Positions 9,823 through 16,797 of a stretch of 64,000 nucleotides of DNA are shown in pieces. Source of the DNA: Streptococcus sp. 596553 (GTDB taxonomy: Bacteria > Bacillota > Bacilli > Lactobacillales > Streptococcaceae); contig NZ_OXCQ01000001.1 of assembly GCF_900411395.1 (NCBI RefSeq), positions 186,001 through 250,000 on the forward strand. Reading direction: 5' to 3'. Under the pieces are notes generated by a model. The model had not been told where the DNA came from and made no database searches. It saw only the letters and a list, made by a program, of their open reading frames with translations. Position 1 is the stretch's first letter, and the number at the start of each line of letters is the position of its first letter. Position numbers and translations under genes: made by a program.

Positions 9823-11062
9823 ATAATTTCTCATTAACAAATCGGATAAACTGATTCCACCAAACTTTTAAGAAGAAGGCTTTTTCAATTTTCTTGTCTG
9901 CAACCATTTCGAAACTAGGGCGCTCTGTGGTGATGTAACCTTGACCGATCAAGTCCTTGTCTTCGTAAGTCAGATGGCCAACTACTGTTCCGGCTTCAAG
10001 TGGTGCTGGGATTGCTTTAGAATCAGGTGTGAATTGAATAGATTGGGAAGATTGGTTCCCAACACGTTCAATTAGATAGATATCCTCTGGGGCCACTGCA
10101 GTGACCGTATCTTCTTTTCCATCTTGTACAGGGGCTTTGCTATCTTGATAGGCATCGCCTTTCTGAACGATTTTGCGAAGTGTAAATGTAGAAGAAATAT
10201 AATCCATTAGGGACGATGTAGCTGTAAACCGAGCGTAGGGATTATTGTCTTGATGGTCTGCATTTAAAACAACTGTGATAACCCTCATCCCTTTTTCGAC
10301 AGTAGTACCAACAAAAGATTCTCCAGCTTTGTCTGTTGTTCCTGTTTTTAGCCCATCAAAACCACCACGGTAAGCAGGCATACCTTCTAACATGTAGTTG
10401 GTTGAAGTAATTGTCATTCCAGCAAAAGTAGAAGAAGGTTTTTTGGTGATTTCCAAGACTTGTGGGTATTTTTTGATGAGGTTGCGGGCAACGATGGCAA
10501 CATCATAAGCACTGAGCTTATTTTCATCATCTTTATTAGAACCTGGGTAAATGTTATCTCCTAGAGTCTCGTTGTTAAGACCAGTTGTATTGACAACCGT
10601 GGCATCTTTGATTCCCCATTCCAAGAGTTTTGCCCTCATCCTATCGACGAAATCTTTTTCTGAGCCAGCAATTTTCTCAGCTAGGGCAATAGCGGCGCTG
10701 TTGGCACTAGATACCAGAGTTGCTTCAAGTAACTCTTCGACAGTATAATTACGGGCCTCCATAGGAACATTACTGGCTTCAGAATTTGTCGTCAATTGAT
10801 AAGGATAATCAGAAATATCTACTGGGGTGGATAGTGTGATACTTCCCTTTTCCAGAGCTTCATAGACTAGATAAACAGTAATCAATTTTGTTATGGAAGC
10901 AATTTCGACAGGTTGCGTTGCATCCTTCTCATAGAGAATTTTACCAGTATTTGCCTCAACAGCAATGGCATGTTTAGCGGCAACGGTAAAATCTTGAGCA
11001 GCAACAGTAGAAGCACCTCCTAAAAGGGAGACAGTTAATAAAGTTAAAAATATTTTTTTCAT
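9821..11062 (-). CDS. dacA: D-alanyl-D-alanine carboxypeptidase PBP3
   Basis: This 413-residue low-molecular-weight penicillin-binding protein trims the terminal D-Ala of cell-wall stem peptides. A signal peptide covers residues 1-22 (cleavage after AAQ region). The serine-penicilloyl motifs are S56-I-T-K59, S119-A-N121 and K239-T-G241. A PBP5-type C-terminal domain precedes an amphipathic membrane anchor (FFLKVWWNQFIRFVNEKL). The spacing matches pneumococcal PBP3. The minus-strand -10 TAGAAT (11072-11077, with TG upstream) is only 9 nt from the ATG, with no ribosome binding site, so the leader is at most a few bases. Confidence 0.95.
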   Translation of the reverse strand: MKKIFLTLLTVSLLGGASTVAAQDFTVAAKHAIAVEANTGKILYEKDATQPVEIASITKLITVYLVYEALEKGSITLSTPVDISDYPYQLTTNSEASNVPMEARNYTVEELLEATLVSSANSAAIALAEKIAGSEKDFVDRMRAKLLEWGIKDATVVNTTGLNNETLGDNIYPGSNKDDENKLSAYDVAIVARNLIKKYPQVLEITKKPSSTFAGMTITSTNYMLEGMPAYRGGFDGLKTGTTDKAGESFVGTTVEKGMRVITVVLNADHQDNNPYARFTATSSLMDYISSTFTLRKIVQKGDAYQDSKAPVQDGKEDTVTAVAPEDIYLIERVGNQSSQSIQFTPDSKAIPAPLEAGTVVGHLTYEDKDLIGQGYITTERPSFEMVADKKIEKAFFLKVWWNQFIRFVNEKL

Positions 11063-11164
11063 AGTAGTCTTATTCTATCATAAAGAAAAAAAATATTCTT
11101 GCTTTAATAATTCATCCGTTAAGCTTTTTGAAAATATGGTAAAATAGAGTGAGGGAGGTAACTC

Positions 11165-12274
11165 ATGTTTCGTAGAAATAAATTATTTTTTTGGACCACA
11201 GAAATTTTACTCTTAACAATCATCTTTTACCTATGGAGACAGATGGGGTCTTTGATTAACCCTTTTGTTAGCGTGCTTAATACAATTATGATTCCATTTT
11301 TATTAGGGGGCTTTCTTTATTACTTGACAAACCCTATTGTTACTTTCTTAAATAAAGTCTGTAAACTCAATCGTTTACTTGGTATTTTAATTACCTTGTG
11401 TGCTTTGGTCTGGGGAATGGTCATAGGTGTTGTCTATCTCTTACCTATTTTGATTAATCAGTTATCTAGCTTGATTATATCTAGTCAAACTATTTATAGT
11501 CGAGTACAAGACTTAATCATAGACTTATCTAATTACCCTGCGCTCCAGAATTTAGATGTAGAAGCTACAATTCAGCAGTTAAACTTATCCTATGTTGATA
11601 TTCTTCAAAAGATCCTAAATAGCGTATCAAATAGTGTGGGGAGCGTCTTGTCAGCTCTTATCAGTACTGTTTTGATTTTGATTATGACTCCGGTTTTTTT
11701 GGTTTATTTCTTATTAGATGGACATAAATTCTTGCCCATGCTTGAAAGAACGATTCTAAAGAGGGATCGCTTGCATATTGCAGGTCTCTTAAAGAATTTA
11801 AATGCGACGATTGCTCGCTATATTAGTGGAGTTTCGATTGACGCAATCATTATAGGTTGTTTGGCTTATATTGGCTATAGTATTATTGGTTTAAAATATG
11901 CTTTAGTTTTTGCTATTTTTTCTGGTGTAGCCAATTTAATTCCTTATGTGGGGCCAAGTATTGGCTTGATTCCTATGATCATCGCAAATATATTCACTGA
12001 TCCACATAGAATGCTGATTGCAGTGATTTATATGCTTGTTGTTCAGCAGGTAGATGGCAATATCTTATATCCTCGAATCGTAGGAAGTGTTATGAAGGTT
12101 CATCCAATCACGATTTTGGTTTTACTTTTGTTGTCAAGCAATATCTATGGTGTAGTTGGAATGATTGTCGCAGTGCCAACCTATTCTATCTTGAAAGAAA
12201 TTTCTAAGTTCTTATCCCGTTTGTATGAAAATCATAAAATCATGAAAGAACGAGAAAGAGAATTAGCTAAGTAA
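11165..12274 (+). CDS. AI-2E/PerM-family permease
   Basis: This 369-residue integral membrane protein has about eight hydrophobic segments. The family core is visible: YISGVSIDAIIIGCLAYIGY, SGVANLIPYVGPSIGLIPMII and LVVQQVDGNILYPRIVGSVM. Proteins of this family (DUF20, PerM, TqsA) export or move varied substrates; the true substrate here cannot be told. GGGAGG lies just upstream of the ATG, and an extended -10 (TGGTAAAAT) lies about 20 bp further. It is divergent from pbp3. Confidence 0.88.
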   Translation: MFRRNKLFFWTTEILLLTIIFYLWRQMGSLINPFVSVLNTIMIPFLLGGFLYYLTNPIVTFLNKVCKLNRLLGILITLCALVWGMVIGVVYLLPILINQLSSLIISSQTIYSRVQDLIIDLSNYPALQNLDVEATIQQLNLSYVDILQKILNSVSNSVGSVLSALISTVLILIMTPVFLVYFLLDGHKFLPMLERTILKRDRLHIAGLLKNLNATIARYISGVSIDAIIIGCLAYIGYSIIGLKYALVFAIFSGVANLIPYVGPSIGLIPMIIANIFTDPHRMLIAVIYMLVVQQVDGNILYPRIVGSVMKVHPITILVLLLLSSNIYGVVGMIVAVPTYSILKEISKFLSRLYENHKIMKERERELAK

Positions 12275-12300
12275 AAGTCAGGAGAACCCTGATTTTTCTT
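12275..12300 (+). terminator. Terminator of the permease gene
   Basis: AAGTCAGG (12275-12282), loop AGAAC, CCTGATTT (12288-12295) with one wobble, then a T-rich tail. It starts directly after the stop codon. Confidence 0.8.
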
Positions 12301-12769
12301 TACTGGAAGTGGCCTTTAGATTAGAAGATTGAAGATAAGTTAAAGTCCTAAACTAATTGTCACAGCTAAAAATAGTAGAAGTTAATCTGATAAAAATCGA
12401 AAAAACCAGTGGATTTCGTGTCAGGGTAAGTTCCACTACTTTTCATAGTCTATTAAAGTTCGAATGAAACTTATTTATTTTAGCATAACAAGTGAAAAGT
12501 AGTCCGAATAATATAAGGATTGATTTTATAGTTTTTAAACTCAAATGAATTGAAATAAAGAGAGTAGGAAAATTCTCATCTGAAAGTATTTTAGAATAAT
12601 TTTCTTAGTGAATTTCTTCAAAACAGATAGCTTTATCTTAGGTATGTGTTAATTGGATTTCGTAAGTTCTATTCACAATCGTAAAGTTATGCACTGAGAA
12701 AGTTGTAGTTAGTCTCCCAGTTTGCTAAATTTCTCGAATAGTATCTTTTTTAGGTACGTGATTTCCTTT
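12301..12769. other. Long non-coding interval with an 11-bp inverted repeat
   Basis: I find no credible gene here. It contains a perfect inverted repeat ACTACTTTTCA (12435-12445) and TGAAAAGTAGT (12493-12503) separated by 47 nt. The rest is AT-rich and looks like decayed or regulatory DNA ahead of ssrA. Confidence 0.5.
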
Positions 12770-12798
12770 TTGCATTTTTGTGTTAGATAAGGTATAAT
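12770..12798 (+). promoter_or_regulatory. ssrA promoter
   Basis: TTGCAT (12770-12775), 17-bp spacer, TATAAT (12793-12798), then 16 bp to the mature tmRNA 5' end. Confidence 0.85.
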
Positions 12799-12814
12799 GG
12801 TTTTATTGTCTTTT

Positions 12815-13159
12815 GGGGTCGTTACGGATTCGACAGGCATTATGAGGCATATTTTGCGACTCGTGTGGCGACGTAAACGCTCAGTTAAATATAACTGCAA
12901 AAAATAACACTTCTTACGCTCTAGCTGCCTAAAAAACAGCAGGCGTGACCCGATTTGGATTGCTCGTGTTCAATGACAGGTCTTATTATTAGCGAGATAC
13001 GATCAAGTCTTGTCTAGCGGCTTGATAAGAGATTGATAGACTCGCAGTTTCTAGGCTTGAGTTATGTGTCGAGGAACTGTTAAACTAATACATAACCTAT
13101 GGTTGTAGACAAATATGTTGGCAGGTGTTTGGACGTGGGTTCGACTCCCACCGGCTCCA
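12815..13159 (+). ncRNA. ssrA: Transfer-messenger RNA (tmRNA)
   Basis: This 345-nt one-piece tmRNA rescues stalled ribosomes. The tRNA-like ends pair GGGGTCG (12815-12821) with CGGCTCC (13152-13158), discriminator A13159. A T-loop GGTTCGACTCC is present near the 3' end. The resume codon GCA is at 12897, and the tag frame runs to TAA at 12930-12932, encoding AKNNTSYALAA, the streptococcal degradation tag with the LAA end recognised by ClpXP. CCA is not encoded. Confidence 0.98.
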
Positions 13160-13160
13160 T

Positions 13161-13261
13161 TATTCCTTTGCATTCTTTTGCATTCTTTTGCATTCCTTGG
13201 TAAAACGTTGTTAAATCAACGTTTTTTATTTTTATCTTTGGTATTCCTTGGTATTCTTTTG
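13161..13261 (+). repeat. Phased 10-bp repeats flanking the ssrA terminator
   Basis: Four units of exactly 10 bp run from 13161 to 13200 (TATTCCTTTG, CATTCTTTTG, CATTCTTTTG, CATTCCTTGG). Two more lie at 13242-13251 and 13252-13261 (TATTCCTTGG, TATTCTTTTG). The ssrA terminator hairpin sits between the two groups. The units match the consensus yATTCyTTkG. Confidence 0.85.
13202..13232 (+). terminator. ssrA terminator
   Basis: AAAACGTTG (13202-13210) pairs perfectly with CAACGTTTT (13217-13225) around TTAAAT, then T-rich sequence. It lies 43 bp after the mature 3' end. Confidence 0.85.
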
Positions 13262-13340
13262 CAAAAAAAGATACAACATTTTGTTGTATCCTAAATATTA
13301 AATCAAGTCCTGAATTTTCTTAAGTTTTTATCATATTTTC

Positions 13341-13363
13341 TGTTATAATTAAGGTGCCTTAAG
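13341..13363 (+). promoter_or_regulatory. mntH promoter with palindromic operator candidate
   Basis: An extended -10 TGTTATAAT (13341-13349) is overlapped by the perfect palindrome TTAAGG-TG-CCTTAA (13349-13362), which would cover the transcription start. The palindrome resembles sites of DtxR/MntR-type metalloregulators. That reading is inferred from shape and from the downstream metal transporter. Confidence 0.55.
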
Positions 13364-13486
13364 AAAAATAATGAAAAAACTAAATGTTTTTCATATAGTT
13401 TTCATTGTTTTAATAGTTTAAAGTCAATCTTATTTTTCTCTAATAGAAAATAATGAAAAAGTAGGTTTAGAAAGAGGTAAGTATCT

Positions 13487-14821
13487 ATGTCTTCTCATAA
13501 AAAAGTGTCACTCTCTGAGATTAATCAATCTATCGATACTCCAAATAACAATCATTTCTGGCAAAATTTAAAGGCCTTTTTAGGTCCGGGTGCTCTTGTC
13601 GCAGTTGGTTATATGGATCCAGGAAACTGGATTACCAGTGTAGTCGGTGGTGCTTCCTATAAGTATAGTCTCTTGTTTGTTATCTTGATTTCATCTCTCA
13701 TTGCCATGCAACTTCAGCAGATGGCAGGAAAGCTTGGTATTGTAACCCAGATGGACCTGGCTCAAGCAACGGCTCATCATTCACCTAAATGGCTTCGTTA
13801 TAGTCTATGGGTGATTTTAGAATTAGCCTTGATGGCGACAGATCTGGCAGAAGTTCTAGGTTCAGCGATTGCTCTCAATCTTCTCTTTAAGATTCCGATT
13901 ATGATAGCCATCCTCTTGACCGTGTTGGATGTTTTTCTCTTATTGCTTCTGATGAAATTTGGCTTTAAGAAGATTGAAGCTATTGTGACAACACTGATTT
14001 TAACCATTCTAGCAATTTTTACCTATCTTGTAGCCTTGTCACATCCAAGCTTCCAAGGAATCGTTGAGGGTTATCTACCGAATGCAACCTTATTTGAAAG
14101 TCCTTTGCCAGGGCATGAAAGTCAATTAACCTTGGCACTAGGGATCGTGGGAGCAACTGTTATGCCTCATAACCTCTATTTGCATTCATCCTTGTCACAG
14201 ACTCGTAAAATCAATCACAAGGACAAAAATGATGTTCGAAAAGCCGTGCGCTTTATGACCTGGGATTCAAATCTCCAATTATCCTTGGCCTTTGTGGTTA
14301 ACTCCCTTCTATTAATTCTCGGGGCGGCTCTCTTTTTCGGCCATGCATCTGAGATTTCTGCCTTCTCTCAAATGTATAATGCCTTGCAGGATTCTACTAT
14401 TGCAGGAGCTATAGCTAGCTCGACCTTATCAACCTTGTTTGCCTTGGCTTTATTAGCCAGTGGTCAAAATTCGACAATTACGGGTACCTTGACTGGACAA
14501 ATCGTTATGGAAGGTTTCTTGCATATGAGATTACCTCAATGGTTCATTCGTTTGGCAACTCGTCTCTTTGCCTTGTTGCCTGTCATGATTGTAGCGGTTC
14601 TGTTTGGTCATCAGGAAAAAACATTAGATCAGTTATTGGTTTATTCACAGGTCTTTCTTTCAATCGCTCTTCCATTTTCAATCTTCCCACTGATTTATCT
14701 AACTTCTAAGAAATCACTGATGGGAGAATTTACCAATGCCAAATGGAATACCATCCTTGGTTATATTGTTTCCATTATCTTAACAATTCTCAATGTGAAA
14801 TTGTTATTTGATATTTTCTAA
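13487..14821 (+). CDS. mntH: NRAMP-family divalent metal transporter (MntH-like)
   Basis: This 444-residue protein has about eleven hydrophobic segments. The metal-binding DPGN motif is at 44-47 (GYMDPGNWIT) and MPHN at 226-229, both diagnostic of NRAMP proteins importing Mn2+ or Fe2+ with protons. The length is slightly short of the 450-530 seen in others but complete. AAAGAGG before ATG at 13487 fits the start. The leader is about 130 nt from the palindrome-covered promoter. From memory, pneumococcal manganese import relies on PsaBCA and mntH is not usual at this position, so this gene may be strain- or species-specific. A terminator and the opposing tRNA-Ser follow. Confidence 0.92.
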   Translation: MSSHKKVSLSEINQSIDTPNNNHFWQNLKAFLGPGALVAVGYMDPGNWITSVVGGASYKYSLLFVILISSLIAMQLQQMAGKLGIVTQMDLAQATAHHSPKWLRYSLWVILELALMATDLAEVLGSAIALNLLFKIPIMIAILLTVLDVFLLLLLMKFGFKKIEAIVTTLILTILAIFTYLVALSHPSFQGIVEGYLPNATLFESPLPGHESQLTLALGIVGATVMPHNLYLHSSLSQTRKINHKDKNDVRKAVRFMTWDSNLQLSLAFVVNSLLLILGAALFFGHASEISAFSQMYNALQDSTIAGAIASSTLSTLFALALLASGQNSTITGTLTGQIVMEGFLHMRLPQWFIRLATRLFALLPVMIVAVLFGHQEKTLDQLLVYSQVFLSIALPFSIFPLIYLTSKKSLMGEFTNAKWNTILGYIVSIILTILNVKLLFDIF

Positions 14822-14855
14822 GAAATTCACCCGAGTTATAAAACAAGCATATAAG

Positions 14856-14891
14856 AAAAAAGATACCCAAGATTTCTTGGGTATCTTTTTT
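14856..14891 (+). terminator. Terminator of mntH
   Basis: A perfect 16-bp stem (14856-14871 with 14876-14891, loop ATTT). A-run and T-run flanks mean it may also end the minus-strand tRNA-Ser transcript. Confidence 0.92.
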
Positions 14892-14899
14892 AAAATAAA

Positions 14900-14987
14900 C
14901 GGAAGACATGGGATTCGAACCCACGCACGCTGTTACACGCCTACCGCGTTTCCAACACGGCCTCTTAAGCCTCTTGAGTAATCTTCC
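14900..14987 (-). tRNA. tRNA-Ser (GGA)
   Basis: An 88-nt class II tRNA with a long variable arm. Acceptor GGAAGAT (minus 5' end at 14987) pairs with GTCTTCC, discriminator G. Anticodon GGA is at 14953-14951 on the minus strand. A minus-strand promoter is visible: TTGCAA (15026-15031), 17 bp, TAGACT (15003-15008). CCA is not encoded. Confidence 0.96.
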
Positions 14988-15051
14988 AATACTTACTCAA
15001 ATAGTCTACCATAAAGGCTCTTATCTTGCAATAAAAATTCTGAAAATAAGA

Positions 15052-15136
15052 AAAATGATAGAATTTGAAAGAAAATGATAAAAAATGCTTGACTTTAAAA
15101 GAAAGTGTGATAGAATGAATAGTGTAAACGATAACA
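15052..15136 (+). promoter_or_regulatory. fru operon control region: promoter, cre site, direct repeats
   Basis: TTGACT (15089-15094), 16-bp spacer, TAGAAT (15111-15116). TGTAAACGATAACA (15123-15136) fits the CcpA cre consensus TGWAARCGYTWWCA with one mismatch and lies at the start site, implying glucose repression. AAAATGATA occurs twice upstream (15052-15060 and 15072-15080), 20 bp apart, and may bind FruR. Confidence 0.65.
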
Positions 15137-15148
15137 GGAGGTGATTCG

Positions 15149-15889
15149 GTGTTAAAAACAGAGCGGAAACAACTGATTTTAGAGGAGTTAAATCAACATC
15201 ATGTAGTTTCTCTAGAAAAATTAGTTAGTTTGCTAGAGACCTCAGAATCAACGGTTCGAAGAGACTTGGATGAATTGGAAGCTGAAAACAAGCTTCGTCG
15301 TGTGCATGGTGGAGCAGAATTGCCCCATTCCTTGCAGGAAGAAGAAACCATTCAAGAAAAATCTGTCAAAAACCTTCAAGAAAAGAAGTTGCTGGCTCAG
15401 AAAGCTGCTTCTCTCATCAAGGAACAAGATGTCATCTTTATCGATGCTGGAACAACAACAGCCTTTTTGATTCATGAATTGGTCAATAAGAATATTACTG
15501 TTGTGACAAATTCGATTCACCATGCAGCTCAGTTGGTTGAAAAGCAGATTCCGACTGTCATGGTTGGAGGAAGCGTCAAGACGGCGACAGATGCTAGCAT
15601 CGGGGGCGTTGCTCTTAACCAGATTAACCAATTGCACTTTGACCGTGCCTTTATCGGGATGAATGGTGTGGACGATGGCTATTATACGACTCCTGATATG
15701 GAGGAGGGGGCTGTGAAGCGTGCTATTTTAGAGAATGCCAAACAAACGTACGTCTTGGTGGATTCGTCTAAAATTGGACAAACTTGCTTTGCTAAGGTAG
15801 CACCACTCAAACGCGCTATTGTTATCACAAGTCAAGGGCATGAGCTCTTGCAGGTTATTAAGGAGAAAACGGAGGTAATAGAAGTATGA
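15149..15889 (+). CDS. fruR: DeoR-family fructose operon repressor
   Basis: This 246-residue protein has an N-terminal DeoR helix-turn-helix (residues about 5-55, SESTVRRDLDELEAENKLRRVHGGA) and a C-terminal phosphosugar-sensing domain (IDAGTTTAFL, VTNSIHHA, VGGSVK, AFIGMNGVDDGYYT). It probably represses fruRKA and is relieved by fructose 1-phosphate. The start is GTG at 15149 behind a strong AGGAGGTGAT. Its stop overlaps fruK by 4 bp (ATGA). Confidence 0.93.
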   Translation: MLKTERKQLILEELNQHHVVSLEKLVSLLETSESTVRRDLDELEAENKLRRVHGGAELPHSLQEEETIQEKSVKNLQEKKLLAQKAASLIKEQDVIFIDAGTTTAFLIHELVNKNITVVTNSIHHAAQLVEKQIPTVMVGGSVKTATDASIGGVALNQINQLHFDRAFIGMNGVDDGYYTTPDMEEGAVKRAILENAKQTYVLVDSSKIGQTCFAKVAPLKRAIVITSQGHELLQVIKEKTEVIEV

Positions 15890-16797
15890 TTTATACAGTC
15901 ACACTCAATCCATCCATTGACTATATTGTCCGTCTGGACCAAGTCCAAGTCGGTAGTGTCAATCGTATGGACAGTGATGATAAGTTTGCTGGTGGGAAAG
16001 GAATCAATGTAAGTCGTGTCTTGAAGCGCTTAGATATTCCAAATACAGCGACTGGATTTATCGGAGGCTTTACTGGTGAATTTATCACAGATACTCTGGC
16101 AGAGGAAGAAATCGAGACGCGTTTTGTCCAAGTGGCAGAAGATACTCGTATCAATGTTAAAATAAAAGCAGACCAAGAGACAGAAATCAACGGAACGGGT
16201 CCAAATGTGGAACCAGCCCAGTTAGAAGAGTTGAAAGCTATCTTATCTAGTTTGACTACAGAAGATACAGTTGTCTTTGCTGGTTCAAGTGCTAAAAATC
16301 TAGGCAATGTCATCTACAAGGATTTGATTGCCTTGACGCGCAAGACTGGTGCGCAAGTAGTCTGTGACTTTGAAGGACAGACCTTGATTGATAGTTTGGA
16401 CTATCAGCCACTTTTGGTCAAACCAAACAATCATGAACTGGGAGCTATTTTTGGGGTTAAACTCGAAAGTTTAGATGAAATCGAGAACTATGCTCGTGAG
16501 TTACTGGCTAAAGGTGCTCAAAACGTTATTATCTCAATGGCTGGGGACGGTGCACTTCTTGTCACATCTGAAGGAGCTTACTTTGCTAAACCAATCAAGG
16601 GAACAGTGAAAAATTCAGTTGGGGCTGGTGATTCTATGGTCGCTGGATTTACAGGTGAATTTGTCAAATCTAAAGATGCAGTAGAAGCCTTCAAATGGGG
16701 AGTGGCTTGCGGAACGGCAACCACCTTCTCAGATGACTTGGCAACAGCAGAATTTATTAAAGAAACATATGAAAAAGTTGAGGTAGAAAAACGATGA
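15886..16797 (+). CDS. fruK: 1-phosphofructokinase
   Basis: This 303-residue PfkB-family kinase phosphorylates fructose 1-phosphate to fructose 1,6-bisphosphate. N-terminal TLNPSIDYIV and FAGGKGINVSRVL bind substrate. The catalytic C-terminal signature is VKNSVGAGDSMVAGF. It overlaps fruR and fruA by 4 bp on each side, so translation of the operon is coupled. GAGGTAATAGAAGT precedes the ATG. Confidence 0.95.
   Translation: MIYTVTLNPSIDYIVRLDQVQVGSVNRMDSDDKFAGGKGINVSRVLKRLDIPNTATGFIGGFTGEFITDTLAEEEIETRFVQVAEDTRINVKIKADQETEINGTGPNVEPAQLEELKAILSSLTTEDTVVFAGSSAKNLGNVIYKDLIALTRKTGAQVVCDFEGQTLIDSLDYQPLLVKPNNHELGAIFGVKLESLDEIENYARELLAKGAQNVIISMAGDGALLVTSEGAYFAKPIKGTVKNSVGAGDSMVAGFTGEFVKSKDAVEAFKWGVACGTATTFSDDLATAEFIKETYEKVEVEKR

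Noticed and set aside
12709-12900. Minus-strand open frame of 63 codons
   Set aside because: It overlaps the ssrA promoter and tmRNA 5' half on the opposite strand and has no ribosome binding site.
13161-13261. CRISPR-like array
   Set aside because: Units are 10 bp with no spacers, and no cas genes are in the window.
13270-13290. Terminator GATACAAC/GTTGTATC on the minus strand after ssrA
   Set aside because: The hairpin has its T-run only on the minus strand, but no minus-strand gene precedes it. I do not list it as a functional terminator.
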